DNA of 38,372 nucleotides from Variovorax sp. E3 (GCF_016082275.1 NZ_MOWM01000065.1:1-38372), one strand, 5' to 3'; positions 1 to 8,437 are shown, numbered from the stretch's first letter. Notes: generated by a model from the letters alone, not told the origin. A program made the numbers and translations.

Positions 1-866
1 GGTGGCCAGCGCGCTGCCTTGTAGCGGGCCGTCGAAGGCCACGCCGGCCGCCGCGAGCCCGGCGATCAGGTCGGCGTCGTCGGTGGCGATGGCATGGCGC
101 AGCGCCACGCGCGCGAGCGACGGCGTGTGGCGCAGCGTGCCCTCGGCCAGCGGCGTGCGCCAGTCGACCACGGCGCGGGAATAGAAGGCCACGAGCTTGT
201 CCATCAGGTCGAGGTCGAGCCCGTGCTCTTCGTGCCGGTCGCGAGGTATTCGAGCAGCGTCTGGCCCGAGAAGTAGTCGCCCGCCGGCGCCAGCGGGTCT
301 TCGTCCAGGCGCAGCGCCGCGAAGGCGGCCATGAGGTCGGGCGCGATGGTGTTCACACTGTCTTCGTGCAGCGCGTGCGTCCAGGCCGGCGGCAGGCCTT
401 TCTTCCACGCGACGATCTGGCCGTGCTCGGCACCGGGCTCGACCACCGCGTAGACGCGGTCGGTGTACTCGAAGCCGCCGATGGGCAGGTGCGTGAGCTT
501 GCCGCTCCAGGGCGTGCCGTTTTCCTTGGCGGCTTCCTCGGCCAGTTCCTGTTCGTGGTCGATCCAGCCTTGCAGGTCGTGATAGCCGTCGCTGCCGTTC
601 CAGAACAGCTCGGTCCAGCTGATGCCTTCGCGATTGCCGCTCATCTCGAGCGACAGGTCGTAGTCGAGCCGCCCGCCCGCGGTGGTTTCCCACAGCGCGA
701 GCAGCCCGCCCGGCAGCGGGCCCGCGCACAGTGCCTGCACCGCGGCGATCTGCGCCTGCGGCATCGGCGGCTGCGCGTCGAAGATCACGCGGCTTGCGAA
801 CAGCACGACGCCGTGTTCGCGCAGGGTGGAGAGCTCGTCGGGTGTGAACCGGATGTCGTCGTGCAT
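1..866 (-). CDS. SMI1/KNR4-like protein with ankyrin-like C-terminal part, partial, one apparent frameshift
   Basis: The start is the ATG at 866-864, with GGAGG about eight bases upstream. The first ~210 residues resemble SMI1/KNR4 (SUKH) proteins: an LPGGLLALWETTAGG segment, an acidic and aromatic middle, and a YTDRVYAVVEPG strand. The frame read from 866 stops at 204. The adjacent frame continues without a stop to the window edge and looks like helical ankyrin-type repeat (TPLAEGTLRHTPSLARVALR, then a DDADLIAGLAAAGV unit). Adding one base near 240 (GCGACC to GCGGACC) joins the two frames as LLEYLADRHEEHGLDL. Without that, a TGATG stop/start overlap at 202-206 could couple two separate genes. 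SUKH domains are known as immunity proteins and protein-binding modules. The gene lies 70 bp downstream of the reverse transcriptase on the same strand. Family assignment is by eye. Confidence 0.55.
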
Positions 867-936
867 GGCAGGGGCCTCCGTTGTTTTCAAAACTGTAGCG
901 CTTTGCGCTCGCGGAGCAATCCGGACCACCCCAGCC

Positions 937-2322
937 TCATGAGGGCGTTTGCATGGGGCCGGTCCATTCGATGCGCTCGAAGAGGCGCATCAGCCGTGTC
1001 TTGCGCGCTGTGTTGAGCTGGCCGATCCACGCGATGCGGCCCAGCAGGTACGCGCGAAAGTCGGCGTGCCGCTCGCGGTTCTGGCTCGCGGGGCCATGCA
1101 ATGCGCAGCGGTGCAGCACGGCTTTGAGGCGGTCGAAATCCTCGCGCGGCGCGTTGGCCTTGTCGTTGACGACCACGCCGGTCACGCGCTGCTGGCGGTG
1201 CGTCGGCATGCAGCGCACCTTGCGCGGATGAAGCTCGAAACCTTCGTCGGCCGCGATGCCGTCGACCCACGCGCGCAGCGCATTGAACTGCGCGCGCAAA
1301 GAGGCCGGGCCCGAGAACACCAGGTCGTCCGCGTAGCGCGTGTAGGTGGCGCCGAAGACCCATGCGAGGCCTTCGAGCCGCAGGTCGAGCCGGAACGCGC
1401 AGAGGTTGGCCAGCGCGGGCGAGCAGGGCGAGCCTTGCGGCAGGTGTGGCGCGGCAAGACGCTTGGCGCCCATCCAGTCGAGGCCGCCGTCGTCGCGCAA
1501 CCGCTCGATGACGGCGGCATCGGTGCGGTGCGTGCACAGTGCGGCAAGAGCGCGTGCCACGCCTTCGGGATAGCCCAGCGTGCGAAAGGTCGCATGCACG
1601 CGCGAGGCACGTATGGCGGTGAAGAAGTCGCGCAGGTCGAAGCCGATCACCACGTCCCTGCCCGTGTGCGCGGCCGCGTGGCTCGCGACCGAGCGGCCCG
1701 GCACGAAGCCGTGCGCCGCTTCGTGCACGGGCACATGCCGCAGCAGGTCGTCGAGGACGCGGCGCTGCGCGCGCTTCAGGTCGGCCTTGGGGATTTCGAG
1801 CAGGCGCAGGCCGCCGAGGCGCTTGGGCTGCAACTGGTAGCGGTAGTGCGATGCCGGCTGGCCGCTGGCGTCGTCGGGTGCGCGAAACGCCTGCGCGGGC
1901 GAGGTGAGCCAGGCGAGCCGGTCCGCATCCAACTCGAGCCATTGCGCGAGTTCGGCCAGCGTCGGAATGTTCGGCAACGCGAAGTGGTCCAGCCCCGTCG
2001 GGCGCGGGAGCATCTCGGCGGGCCGCAGGATGATGCGGCGCACGCGCGGCAGTTTGTCCTGCTCGAAGGCGGCATCGAACTCGGGCATCTCGTGGATCGC
2101 GTTCGCCAGCGCGGGCAGATCGCTGCGCCGCCATGTGGACTGCGAGCGGTTGCCGAGCGCTTCCGCCAGCGGCTTGAGCCAGGGCGCGTCGCCGCCGAGC
2201 GTGGCGGCGGCCCGCGCGCGCAACGCGCCGGGCGCGGTGCCGCCGGGCTGCCTGGCGTCGGCGAGCAGGGCCCGCGCGAGGCTGCGCGCCAACCATTCCC
2301 TGTAGCTCAGTTCACGCGTCAT
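937..2322 (-). CDS. Retron-type reverse transcriptase (RNA-directed DNA polymerase)
   Basis: This is a 461-aa reverse transcriptase starting at the ATG at 2322. Visible motifs in order are GFVPGRS (~205-211), the HAAAH segment (~215-219) at the place of the retron NAxxH motif, the first catalytic Asp in FDLRDFF (~228-234), LPQGSPCSPALANL (~294-307), the YADD box (~330-333), and VTG (~380-382). The NAxxH-like and VTG features point to retron RTs rather than group II intron maturases, and no maturase or HNH domain follows. The ~160-residue N-terminal extension before the RT fold is longer than in classical short retron RTs. No strong Shine-Dalgarno precedes the chosen ATG. The frame stays open upstream to 2472, so an earlier start cannot be excluded. 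It lies between kynA and an SMI1/KNR4-like gene, all on the minus strand. The RT call is secure; retron status is inference. Confidence 0.85.
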   Translation of the reverse strand: MTRELSYREWLARSLARALLADARQPGGTAPGALRARAAATLGGDAPWLKPLAEALGNRSQSTWRRSDLPALANAIHEMPEFDAAFEQDKLPRVRRIILRPAEMLPRPTGLDHFALPNIPTLAELAQWLELDADRLAWLTSPAQAFRAPDDASGQPASHYRYQLQPKRLGGLRLLEIPKADLKRAQRRVLDDLLRHVPVHEAAHGFVPGRSVASHAAAHTGRDVVIGFDLRDFFTAIRASRVHATFRTLGYPEGVARALAALCTHRTDAAVIERLRDDGGLDWMGAKRLAAPHLPQGSPCSPALANLCAFRLDLRLEGLAWVFGATYTRYADDLVFSGPASLRAQFNALRAWVDGIAADEGFELHPRKVRCMPTHRQQRVTGVVVNDKANAPREDFDRLKAVLHRCALHGPASQNRERHADFRAYLLGRIAWIGQLNTARKTRLMRLFERIEWTGPMQTPS

Positions 2323-2344
2323 GAGTGAGATGGGCCGCGAAGCC

Positions 2345-2502
2345 GTTGAAGAGGGGTGGCCACGGCCCTTCAACCAGCCGGTGATGCGCCAGCTGCGCTG
2401 CGCGAAAGCGCAGTCCCGCTTGCGCGCCGGAACGGGTAGCCATCCATCCACCACGGGGTTACCCCGCAGCACAAGGCCGAACGACGAATCGCAAAGCCTT
2501 GT
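2345..2502 (-). ncRNA. Hairpin-rich leader upstream of the reverse transcriptase (candidate msr-msd)
   Basis: The 243 bp between kynA and the RT gene contain four perfect inverted repeats: ACAAGGC/GCCTTGT (2471-2477 with 2496-2502), CGGGG/CCCCG (2454-2458 with 2462-2466), CTGCGC/GCGCAG around a 4-base loop (2398-2413), and GTTGAAG/CTTCAAC (2345-2351 with 2368-2374). Retrons carry their template RNA directly upstream of the RT gene, so this is where an msr-msd would lie. I could not identify the branching guanosine or a convincing a1/a2 pair. The same DNA is also an open extension of the RT frame. Chance hairpins are common in GC-rich DNA. Confidence 0.3.
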
Positions 2503-2565
2503 CGAGTCTTGAAGTGCCGGTGCGCGCGGATTGTAGGGGCCGCTTTTCGTGCGGGGACTTTCGGG

Positions 2566-3402
2566 CTACAGATCGGTGCGCAGCTTCCAGATCTCAGGGA
2601 ACAACACCACGTCGAGCATCTTGCGCAGATAGCTCACACCGCCCGTGCCGCCGGTGCCGCGCTTGAAGCCGATCACGCGCTCGACCGTGGTCACGTGGCG
2701 GAAGCGCCAGAGGCGGAAGGCGTCTTCGAGGTCGGTGAGCTTTTCGCCGAGCTGGTACAGGTCCCAGTGATCGTGCGGGTTGCGGTAGACCACGAGCCAT
2801 GCGGCCTCGACGCCGTCGCTCGACTCGTAGGGCTGCGTCCAGTCGCGTTCCAGCCGGTCGGCCGGCACGGGCAGGCCGTGGCGCGCCAGCAGGCGCAGCG
2901 ACTCGTCGTAGAGCGATGGCGCGCGGTAGGCGGCGTCGACTTGCGCGAGCAGGTCGGCGCGGTGCGCGTGCGGCTTGAGCATGGCGGCGTTCTTGTTGCC
3001 CAGCGCGAACTCGATGCAGCGGTACTGCGCGCTCTGGAAGCCGCTCGAATTGGCAAGGTACGGGCGCATGGCCGTGTACTCGGGCGGCGTCATGGTCGAG
3101 AGCACGGTCCATGCGCTCACCAGCTGTTCCATGATGCGGCTCACGCGAGCCAGCATCTTGAAGGCGTCGGCCAGTTTCTCTTCGGCGATGCAGGAGGTGG
3201 CGGCGCGCAGCTCGTGCAGCATGAGCTTCATCCAGAGCTCGCTGGTCTGGTGCTGCACGATGAACAGCATCTCGTCGTGCGCGGGCGAAAGCGGATGCTG
3301 CGCGTTGAGGATCTCGTCGAGGTGCAGGTAGTCGCCGTAGCTCATGGACTTGCTGAAGTCCAGTTGCGCCTTTTCTTCGTGGACGATTTTTTCGGTGCTC
3401 AT
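2566..3402 (-). CDS. kynA: Tryptophan 2,3-dioxygenase
   Basis: A 278-aa haem dioxygenase that converts L-tryptophan to N-formylkynurenine, the first step of the kynurenine pathway in the cytoplasm. The protein shows the family features MSYGDYLHLDEILNAQHPLS near the N-terminus, DEMLFIVQHQTSELWMKLML, the haem-ligand region RFRHVTTVERVIG and the conserved GTGGTGGVSYL loop near the C-terminus. Length is normal. I chose the ATG at 3402 (MSTEKIVHEEK) because the longer open frame upstream overlaps the 3422-3907 gene and has low-complexity translation. It is last in a minus-strand cluster kynB, kynU, small secreted protein, kynA, so all three enzymes from tryptophan to anthranilate are together. Confidence 0.96.
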   Translation of the reverse strand: MSTEKIVHEEKAQLDFSKSMSYGDYLHLDEILNAQHPLSPAHDEMLFIVQHQTSELWMKLMLHELRAATSCIAEEKLADAFKMLARVSRIMEQLVSAWTVLSTMTPPEYTAMRPYLANSSGFQSAQYRCIEFALGNKNAAMLKPHAHRADLLAQVDAAYRAPSLYDESLRLLARHGLPVPADRLERDWTQPYESSDGVEAAWLVVYRNPHDHWDLYQLGEKLTDLEDAFRLWRFRHVTTVERVIGFKRGTGGTGGVSYLRKMLDVVLFPEIWKLRTDL

Positions 3403-3421
3403 GAGGGTGTCTGCTCGCGGA

Positions 3422-3907
3422 TCATCGCCAGACCACGGCGGTATAGGAGGGAAGGCCCATGCCCGATGTCTTCTTCGGGTAGACGAAGCGCACGACTTCG
3501 TTCTTGCGCTTGAACTCCTGGTAGGTGTCGCCACCGGGAATGCGGCCCTTGTCGGCCGGTGCGTAGCCCGCGGCGCGGGCCTCCTTGACCAGCCGCTCGA
3601 AGGCGGCCTTGTCGGTCAGCGACAGCTGGATGCTGTTCTCGCCGGCGCGGCTTTCCACGTACGTGGACTTCATGAGATGCGTGGTCTGCCCGTCGACGAA
3701 CTTTTCGTACTCGATCATGCTGACCTCGTCGGTGACGGTCTTGTCGGCATAGGAAAAGCCCTGGCTCTTGACCTGCTGGCGGAAGGCATCGGGCGCGAGC
3801 GCGACGAAGGCCTTGAGCTGGTCGAGCGTGAAGTCGGGTTGCTGCGCAAGGGCGGGAGCCGCCAGCATGCACAGCGATGCGAGGAATGCGAAGACGCGGT
3901 GTTTCAT
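3422..3907 (-). CDS. Small secreted protein of unknown function within the kyn cluster
   Basis: A 161-aa protein with a clear Sec signal peptide (basic MKHR start, hydrophobic AFLASLCMLAAP core, cleavage expected after ALA at about residue 21). The mature part is about 140 residues, mixed alpha/beta by appearance, with no cysteine and no catalytic motif I recognise. It starts one base after the kynU stop and ends 19 bp before kynA, so it is almost certainly co-transcribed with kynurenine enzymes. An exported protein has no obvious task in this cytosolic pathway. I do not recognise the family. Confidence 0.8.
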   Translation of the reverse strand: MKHRVFAFLASLCMLAAPALAQQPDFTLDQLKAFVALAPDAFRQQVKSQGFSYADKTVTDEVSMIEYEKFVDGQTTHLMKSTYVESRAGENSIQLSLTDKAAFERLVKEARAAGYAPADKGRIPGGDTYQEFKRKNEVVRFVYPKKTSGMGLPSYTAVVWR

Positions 3908-3908
3908 G

Positions 3909-5185
3909 TCAGGTCACCGCGTTCTTGCGGTTGAATTCCTCGCGCTTCCACTCGCCGGACTCGAGCACCTGCACGAGGTGTTCGACCGAGTTCCACACGT
4001 CCTCGAAGCCGATGTACAGCGGCGTGAAGCCGAAGCGCAGGATGTCGGGCATCTGCGAATCGCCGGCGCGGTAGTCGCCGATGACGCCGCGCGCGATCAG
4101 CGCCTGCACGATGGCATAGGCGCCTTCCTCGCGGCTGAGGCAGACCTGCGAGCCGCGCTTCGAATGATCGCGCGGCGTGACGAGCGACAGGCCCTGGCCT
4201 GCGCAACGTTCTTCGACCAGCGCGATGAACAGGTCGGTGAGCGCGAGCGACTTGGCGCGCAGCGCGGCCATGGCGCCGTTCGCGCCGTTGAAGGCTTCGG
4301 CTGCCAGCACCGTGTCGAGCCCGCACTCGAGCCCGGCCAGCGCAATGATCGGCTGCGTGCCGCACAGGTAGCGGCCGACGCCCGGCGCGGGGCGGTAGTG
4401 CGGCGTGAACTCGAAGGGCGCCGCGTGGCCCCACCAGCCCGACAGCGGCTGCTCGAACTGGCCCGCGTGCCGGGTGTTGACCCACGCAAAGGCGGGCGCG
4501 CCGGGGCCGCCGTTGAGGTACTTGTAGCCGCAGCCGATGGCGTAGTCGGCATTGCTGTCGTTCAGCGCCACGGGCACGGCGCCCGCGCTGTGCGCCAGGT
4601 CCCACACGGTGAGCGCGCCCACGGCGTGCGCGGCGGCGGTGACGGCCTTCATGTCGTGCATGGCGCCGGTGCGGTAGTTGACGTGCGTGAGCATCAGCAC
4701 CGCAACCTCGTCGGTCAGTACGCCCGGGAGTTCGCTCGCGTCGATCAGCTTCAGCGTGAAGCCGCGTTCGCGGCACAGCGACTCGGCGATGTACAGGTCG
4801 GTGGGGAAGTTGCTGCGTTCGCTCACCACCAGCTTGCGGCCACTGTCCTTTTGCTGCGACAGCGCCGCGAACAGCACCTTGTAGAGGTTGACCGAGGTGC
4901 TGTCGGTGCACACCACTTCGCCGGGCGCGGCGCCGATCACGCGGGCCACCTTGTCGCCCAGGCGCTGCGGCAGGTCGAACCAGCTCGCGGTGTTCCACGA
5001 GCGGATCAGGCCTTCGCCCCATTCCTTGGTCACCACTTCGGCGATGCGCGCGGGCGCGGCCTTGGGCATCACGCCGAGCGAGTTGCGTCGAGGTACAGCA
5101 CATCGGCAGGAATGGTGAATTGGTCGCGCAGGGCGCGCAGCGGGTCTTGCGCGTCGAGCGCGCGGCAATCTGCAAGGGTCGTCAT
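3909..5185 (-). CDS. kynU: Kynureninase, with one apparent frameshift
   Basis: A PLP enzyme that cleaves kynurenine to anthranilate and alanine. The body of the protein is typical: GEVVCTDSTSVNLYKVLFAAL, VAVLMLTHVNYRTGAMHDM, VWDLAHSAGAVPV and the PLP-lysine segment GCGYKYLNGGPGAPAF. The N-terminus begins at the ATG at 5185 (MTTLADCRALDAQDPLRALR, then FTIPADVLYLD) but that frame stops shortly after. The rest lies in the next frame from NSLGVMP onward. Restoring one G near 5086 gives the family sequence YLDGNSLGVMP and a continuous 425-aa protein of normal length. The break falls in a highly conserved segment, so a sequence error is more likely than decay. It lies 10 bp after kynB. Confidence 0.93.
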
Positions 5186-5195
5186 GGTGGAGGTT

Positions 5196-5897
5196 TCAGC
5201 GTGAGAGTTCGCGCAGCACGGCGCGAACGGGGGAGGCATCGGCGCTGACCAGCTTCAGCGGCAGCGCGATGAGTTCGTAGTCGCCCTCGGGCACGTCGTC
5301 GAGCACGAGGTTCTCGAGCACGCGCAGGTCGAGGCGGCGGATGCGTTGGTGGCTCTCCAGCGTCTTGCTGTCGGCCGGGTCGATGCTGGCGGTGTCGATG
5401 CCGATGAGCTTCACGCCCATGGCCGCGAGGCGCTCCACGGTGGCGGGCGCATAGGCCGCGAGCTGCGGGTCCCAGTGGCCCACGGGCATGGTGGCGTAGG
5501 TGCGCACCAGCACGCGCTGGGGCAGGGTGCTGTCGACGGCGTGGGCAATGTGTTCCCACTCGATCAGCGGGCCTTGTGCAATCGCGTGGATCACGCGGCA
5601 GGGGCCGAGAAAGGGCGTGAGGTCGACATTGCCGATGGTCTGGCCGTCGGGGTCGTAGTGCAGCGGCGCGTCGGCATGGGCGCCGACGTGGGGCGAGAGC
5701 TTGATCTCGCTGACGTTCACCGGGCAGCCCGGAGAGATGGTCGCGGCCCAGCGCTGCTGGTAGGGCGTGTCGCCCGGAAACACCGGCGCGCCTTCATGCA
5801 CGGGCGGCGAAATGTCCCAGATGCGTTGCTGATGTGATGGAGCATGGCGCGAAGGTAGCGCCGGGCGAGGGGTCGTGGTGTCGGTTATTTCCAACAC
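5196..5897 (-). CDS. kynB: Arylformamidase (kynurenine formamidase)
   Basis: A cyclase-family metal hydrolase that converts N-formylkynurenine to kynurenine and formate. The metal-binding signature is visible as SPHVGAHADAPLHY (HxGxHxDxPxH), together with WDISPPVHEGAPVFPGDTPY and the C-terminal IGIDTASIDPADS. The open frame begins with GTG at 5897, giving 233 aa, somewhat long for KynB. The N-terminal ~25 residues (TTTPRPALPSRHAPSHQ) look unconserved. An ATG at 5846 is one base out of frame with IWDISPP, so either the start is GTG or another single base is missing near 5830-5845. It is first of the kyn cluster. No kynR-type regulator is adjacent. Confidence 0.92.
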   Translation of the reverse strand: MLEITDTTTPRPALPSRHAPSHQQRIWDISPPVHEGAPVFPGDTPYQQRWAATISPGCPVNVSEIKLSPHVGAHADAPLHYDPDGQTIGNVDLTPFLGPCRVIHAIAQGPLIEWEHIAHAVDSTLPQRVLVRTYATMPVGHWDPQLAAYAPATVERLAAMGVKLIGIDTASIDPADSKTLESHQRIRRLDLRVLENLVLDDVPEGDYELIALPLKLVSADASPVRAVLRELSR

Positions 5898-5919
5898 ACC
5901 GCGTGACGAGTTGAACGCG

Positions 5920-6243
5920 TCAGTGCAGCGAAGACAGCGCGGGCAGGCCGTGGCGCGCGCGGGCGCGTTCGCAGGCGTCGCTGCCGGCCTGCAGTTCGTG
6001 GCAGGGGTTGGGCCGCCATTCGTAGATGCCGCAGCCCACGGTCTGGCCGATCTTGCCGGTGAGGGCGGCGCAGCGCATGGGCGTGTGGTCGGTGCCGCGC
6101 ATGCGGCAGATGGCGTCGTTCACCTCGACGGCCAGGCCCGAGGGGACGCGGCCGCCGTTGTCGTCGAGTTCATGCACGCTGAAGTCGACGCGGTAGCTGG
6201 CGCAGCAGGCACCGCATTGCTGGCAATCGGACAGGTCGGACAT
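5920..6243 (-). CDS. YkgJ family cysteine-cluster protein
   Basis: A 107-aa protein rich in cysteines in the pattern CQQCGACCASY near the N-terminus, then CRMRG, MRCAAL and VGCGIYEWRPNPCHEL. This matches the CxxCxxCC family (YkgJ, zinc/iron-chelating domain), thought to bind a metal ion; its biochemical role is unknown. It starts 12 bp downstream of argF on the same strand, so it is probably the last gene of an argD-argF-ykgJ unit. The kyn cluster follows closely and read-through is possible. Confidence 0.85.
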   Translation of the reverse strand: MSDLSDCQQCGACCASYRVDFSVHELDDNGGRVPSGLAVEVNDAICRMRGTDHTPMRCAALTGKIGQTVGCGIYEWRPNPCHELQAGSDACERARARHGLPALSSLH

Positions 6244-6255
6244 TCAGAAGGAAGG

Positions 6256-7191
6256 TCAGAGCTTGCCCAGGAGCAGGAACTCCATGAGCGCCTTCTGCGC
6301 GTGCAGGCGGTTCTCCGCCTCGTCCCACACCACCGACTGCGGTCCGTCGATGACCTCGGCCTGCACTTCCTCGCCGCGGTGGGCGGGCAGGCAGTGCATG
6401 AAGAGGGCACCGGGTTGGGCCACGCGCATCATGTCCTCGTCGACGCACCAGTCGGCAAAGGCCTTGCGGCGGGCCTCGTTCTCGGCCTCGTAGCCCATGC
6501 TGGTCCAGACGTCGGTGGTGACGAGGTCGGCGCCGCGGCAGGCTTCCATCGGGTCCTTGAAGACCTTGTAGCTGTCGCCCGAGCGGATGCCGGCGATCGA
6601 CTGGTCGACCTCGTAGCCGCTGGGCGTGCTCACGTGCACCGTGAAGCCCAGGATCTCGGCGGCCTGCAGCCAGGTGTTGGCCATGTTGTTGCCGTCGCCC
6701 ACCCACGCGACGGTCTTGCCCTGGATCGATCCGCGATGCTCGATGTACGTGAAGATGTCCGCCAGGATCTGGCAGGGGTGGAACTCGTTGGTCAGGCCGT
6801 TGATGACGGGCACGCGCGAGTGCGCCGCGAAGGCGTCGATCTTGGTCTGCTCGTAGGTGCGGATCATCACGATGTCGACCATGCGGCTGATGACCTTGGC
6901 GCTGTCCTCGATGGGCTCGGCGCGGCCCAGCTGGCTGTCGCCGGTGGTCAGGTGGACCACGCTGCCGCCGAGCTGGTACATGCCGGCCTCGAAGCTCACG
7001 CGGGTGCGCGTGCTGGCCTTCTCGAAGATCATGGCCAGCGTGCGGTCGACCAGCGGCTGGTGCTTCTCGTAGGTCTTGAACTTCTTCTTGATGACCGCCA
7101 TGCGGTCGAAGAGGTAGGCGTATTCGTCGGCCGTGAAGTCGGCGAACTGCAGGTAGTGCCGGATGGTGTTCGGGGTCGAGGCGGTCGTCAT
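6256..7191 (-). CDS. argF: Ornithine carbamoyltransferase
   Basis: A 311-aa enzyme that joins ornithine and carbamoyl phosphate to give citrulline in arginine biosynthesis. It shows the carbamoyl-phosphate site FEKASTRTRVSFE, the GRAEPIEDSAKVISRMVD segment, the ornithine-side motif NEFHPCQILAD, WVGDGNNMANTWL and the C-terminal MHCLPAHRGEEV. The start is the ATG at 7191 (MTTASTPN), which overlaps the argD stop by four bases (ATGA), implying translational coupling. The much longer open frame upstream is antisense-like shadow of argD. Confidence 0.97.
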   Translation of the reverse strand: MTTASTPNTIRHYLQFADFTADEYAYLFDRMAVIKKKFKTYEKHQPLVDRTLAMIFEKASTRTRVSFEAGMYQLGGSVVHLTTGDSQLGRAEPIEDSAKVISRMVDIVMIRTYEQTKIDAFAAHSRVPVINGLTNEFHPCQILADIFTYIEHRGSIQGKTVAWVGDGNNMANTWLQAAEILGFTVHVSTPSGYEVDQSIAGIRSGDSYKVFKDPMEACRGADLVTTDVWTSMGYEAENEARRKAFADWCVDEDMMRVAQPGALFMHCLPAHRGEEVQAEVIDGPQSVVWDEAENRLHAQKALMEFLLLGKL

Positions 7192-8396
7192 TTCGCGGCA
7201 GGCTCCGAAAGGAAGGCTTTGACCAGAGGCGCGAGGATGGCGACGATTTCGTCGGCCTCGGCAACGCTCAGGATGAGCGGCGGCACGAGGCGGATCACCT
7301 TGTCGGCCGTGACGCTCAGCAGCAGGCCGGCGTCGCAGGCGCGGTTCAGGATGACGCCGCACGGACGGTCGAGCTCGATGCCCAGCATCAGGCCCTGGCC
7401 GCGGATGTCCTTCACGCCCGGCAGGCCGCCGATTTCGCGCTCCAGCGCGGCCTTCAGGTGGGCGCCCACGGTGGCGGCGTTCTCGAGCAGCTTGTGCTCT
7501 TCCATGATGCGGATGGTCTCGACACCGGCGCGCATGGCCAGCGGGTTGCCGCCGAAGGTGGTGCCGTGGTTGCCAGGGCCGAAGATGTTCGCGGCCTTGG
7601 GGCCGGCCACCACGGCGCCGATCGGCACGCCCGAGCCCAGGCCCTTGGCCAGCGGCATGACGTCGGGCTTGATGCCGGCCCACTGGTGGGCGAACCACTT
7701 GCCGGTGCGACCCATGCCGCATTGCACTTCGTCGATCATCATGAGCCAGTCGCGCTCGTCGCACAGCGCGCGCACCTGCTTGAGGTATTCGACGCGCATC
7801 GGGTGGATGCCGCCTTCGCCCTGGATGGTCTCGAAGAACACGGCCACCACGTTGGGGTTGCCCTGGGTGGCTTTTTTCAGCGCCTCGATGTCGTTCAGCG
7901 GCACGCGGATGAAGCCCTCGACCAGCGGGCCGAAGCCGGCCTGCACCTTGGGGTTGCCGGTGGCCGACAGGGTGGCGATGCTGCGGCCGTGGAAGGCGGC
8001 TTCGTAGACCACGATCTCGGGGCGCTCGATGCCCTTGTCATGGCCGAACTTGCGCGCCAGCTTCAGGGCGGCTTCGTTGGCTTCCAGGCCGGTGGAGCAG
8101 AAGAACGCGTTGGTCAGGCCCGACAGCTCGGTCAGCTTGGCGGCCAGCTGTTCCTGGCCGGGAACGTGGTAGTAGTTGGAGCTGTGGATCAGCTTGGTCA
8201 GCTGGTCGTGAAGGGCGGGCACCAGCTCGGGGTGGTTGTGGCCCAGCGTGTTCACGGCGATGCCGCCGAGGCCGTCGATGTAGGCCTTGCCCGCGGTGTC
8301 CCAGACTCGGCAGCCCTGACCGTGCGACAGTGCGATCGGCAGGCGACCGTAGGTGTTCATGACGTGGGGCGAGGTGGGCTGGGCGGTAGCGCTCAT
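7188..8396 (-). CDS. argD: Acetylornithine transaminase (class III aminotransferase)
   Basis: A 402-aa PLP-dependent class III aminotransferase. ArgD transfers an amino group from glutamate to N-acetylglutamate semialdehyde; several members also act on succinyldiaminopimelate semialdehyde. The visible signatures are the SNYYHVPGQEQLAAKL entry, NAFFCSTGLEANEAALK, AFHGRSIATLSATG, the PLP aspartate in LMMIDEVQCGMGRTGK and the Schiff-base lysine in MPLAKGLGSGVPIGAV. GGAGAA lies eight bases before the ATG. It is the first gene of the argD-argF unit, which supports the arginine role over other class III activities. Confidence 0.93.
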   Translation of the reverse strand: MSATAQPTSPHVMNTYGRLPIALSHGQGCRVWDTAGKAYIDGLGGIAVNTLGHNHPELVPALHDQLTKLIHSSNYYHVPGQEQLAAKLTELSGLTNAFFCSTGLEANEAALKLARKFGHDKGIERPEIVVYEAAFHGRSIATLSATGNPKVQAGFGPLVEGFIRVPLNDIEALKKATQGNPNVVAVFFETIQGEGGIHPMRVEYLKQVRALCDERDWLMMIDEVQCGMGRTGKWFAHQWAGIKPDVMPLAKGLGSGVPIGAVVAGPKAANIFGPGNHGTTFGGNPLAMRAGVETIRIMEEHKLLENAATVGAHLKAALEREIGGLPGVKDIRGQGLMLGIELDRPCGVILNRACDAGLLLSVTADKVIRLVPPLILSVAEADEIVAILAPLVKAFLSEPAAK

Positions 8397-8437
8397 TCGG
8401 GTTCTCCAGATAGGGAAGCCGAATTCTGGCGTGCGCT

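Noticed and set aside
949..2328. 459-aa open frame antisense to the reverse transcriptase
   Set aside because: Its translation is rich in Arg, Ala, Val and His without motifs and mirrors the GC-rich RT gene; the minus-strand RT has clear catalytic motifs.
5875..8007. 710-aa plus-strand open frame across ykgJ, argF and argD
   Set aside because: It is fully antisense to three well-conserved genes and has low-complexity Val/Gly/His-rich composition.
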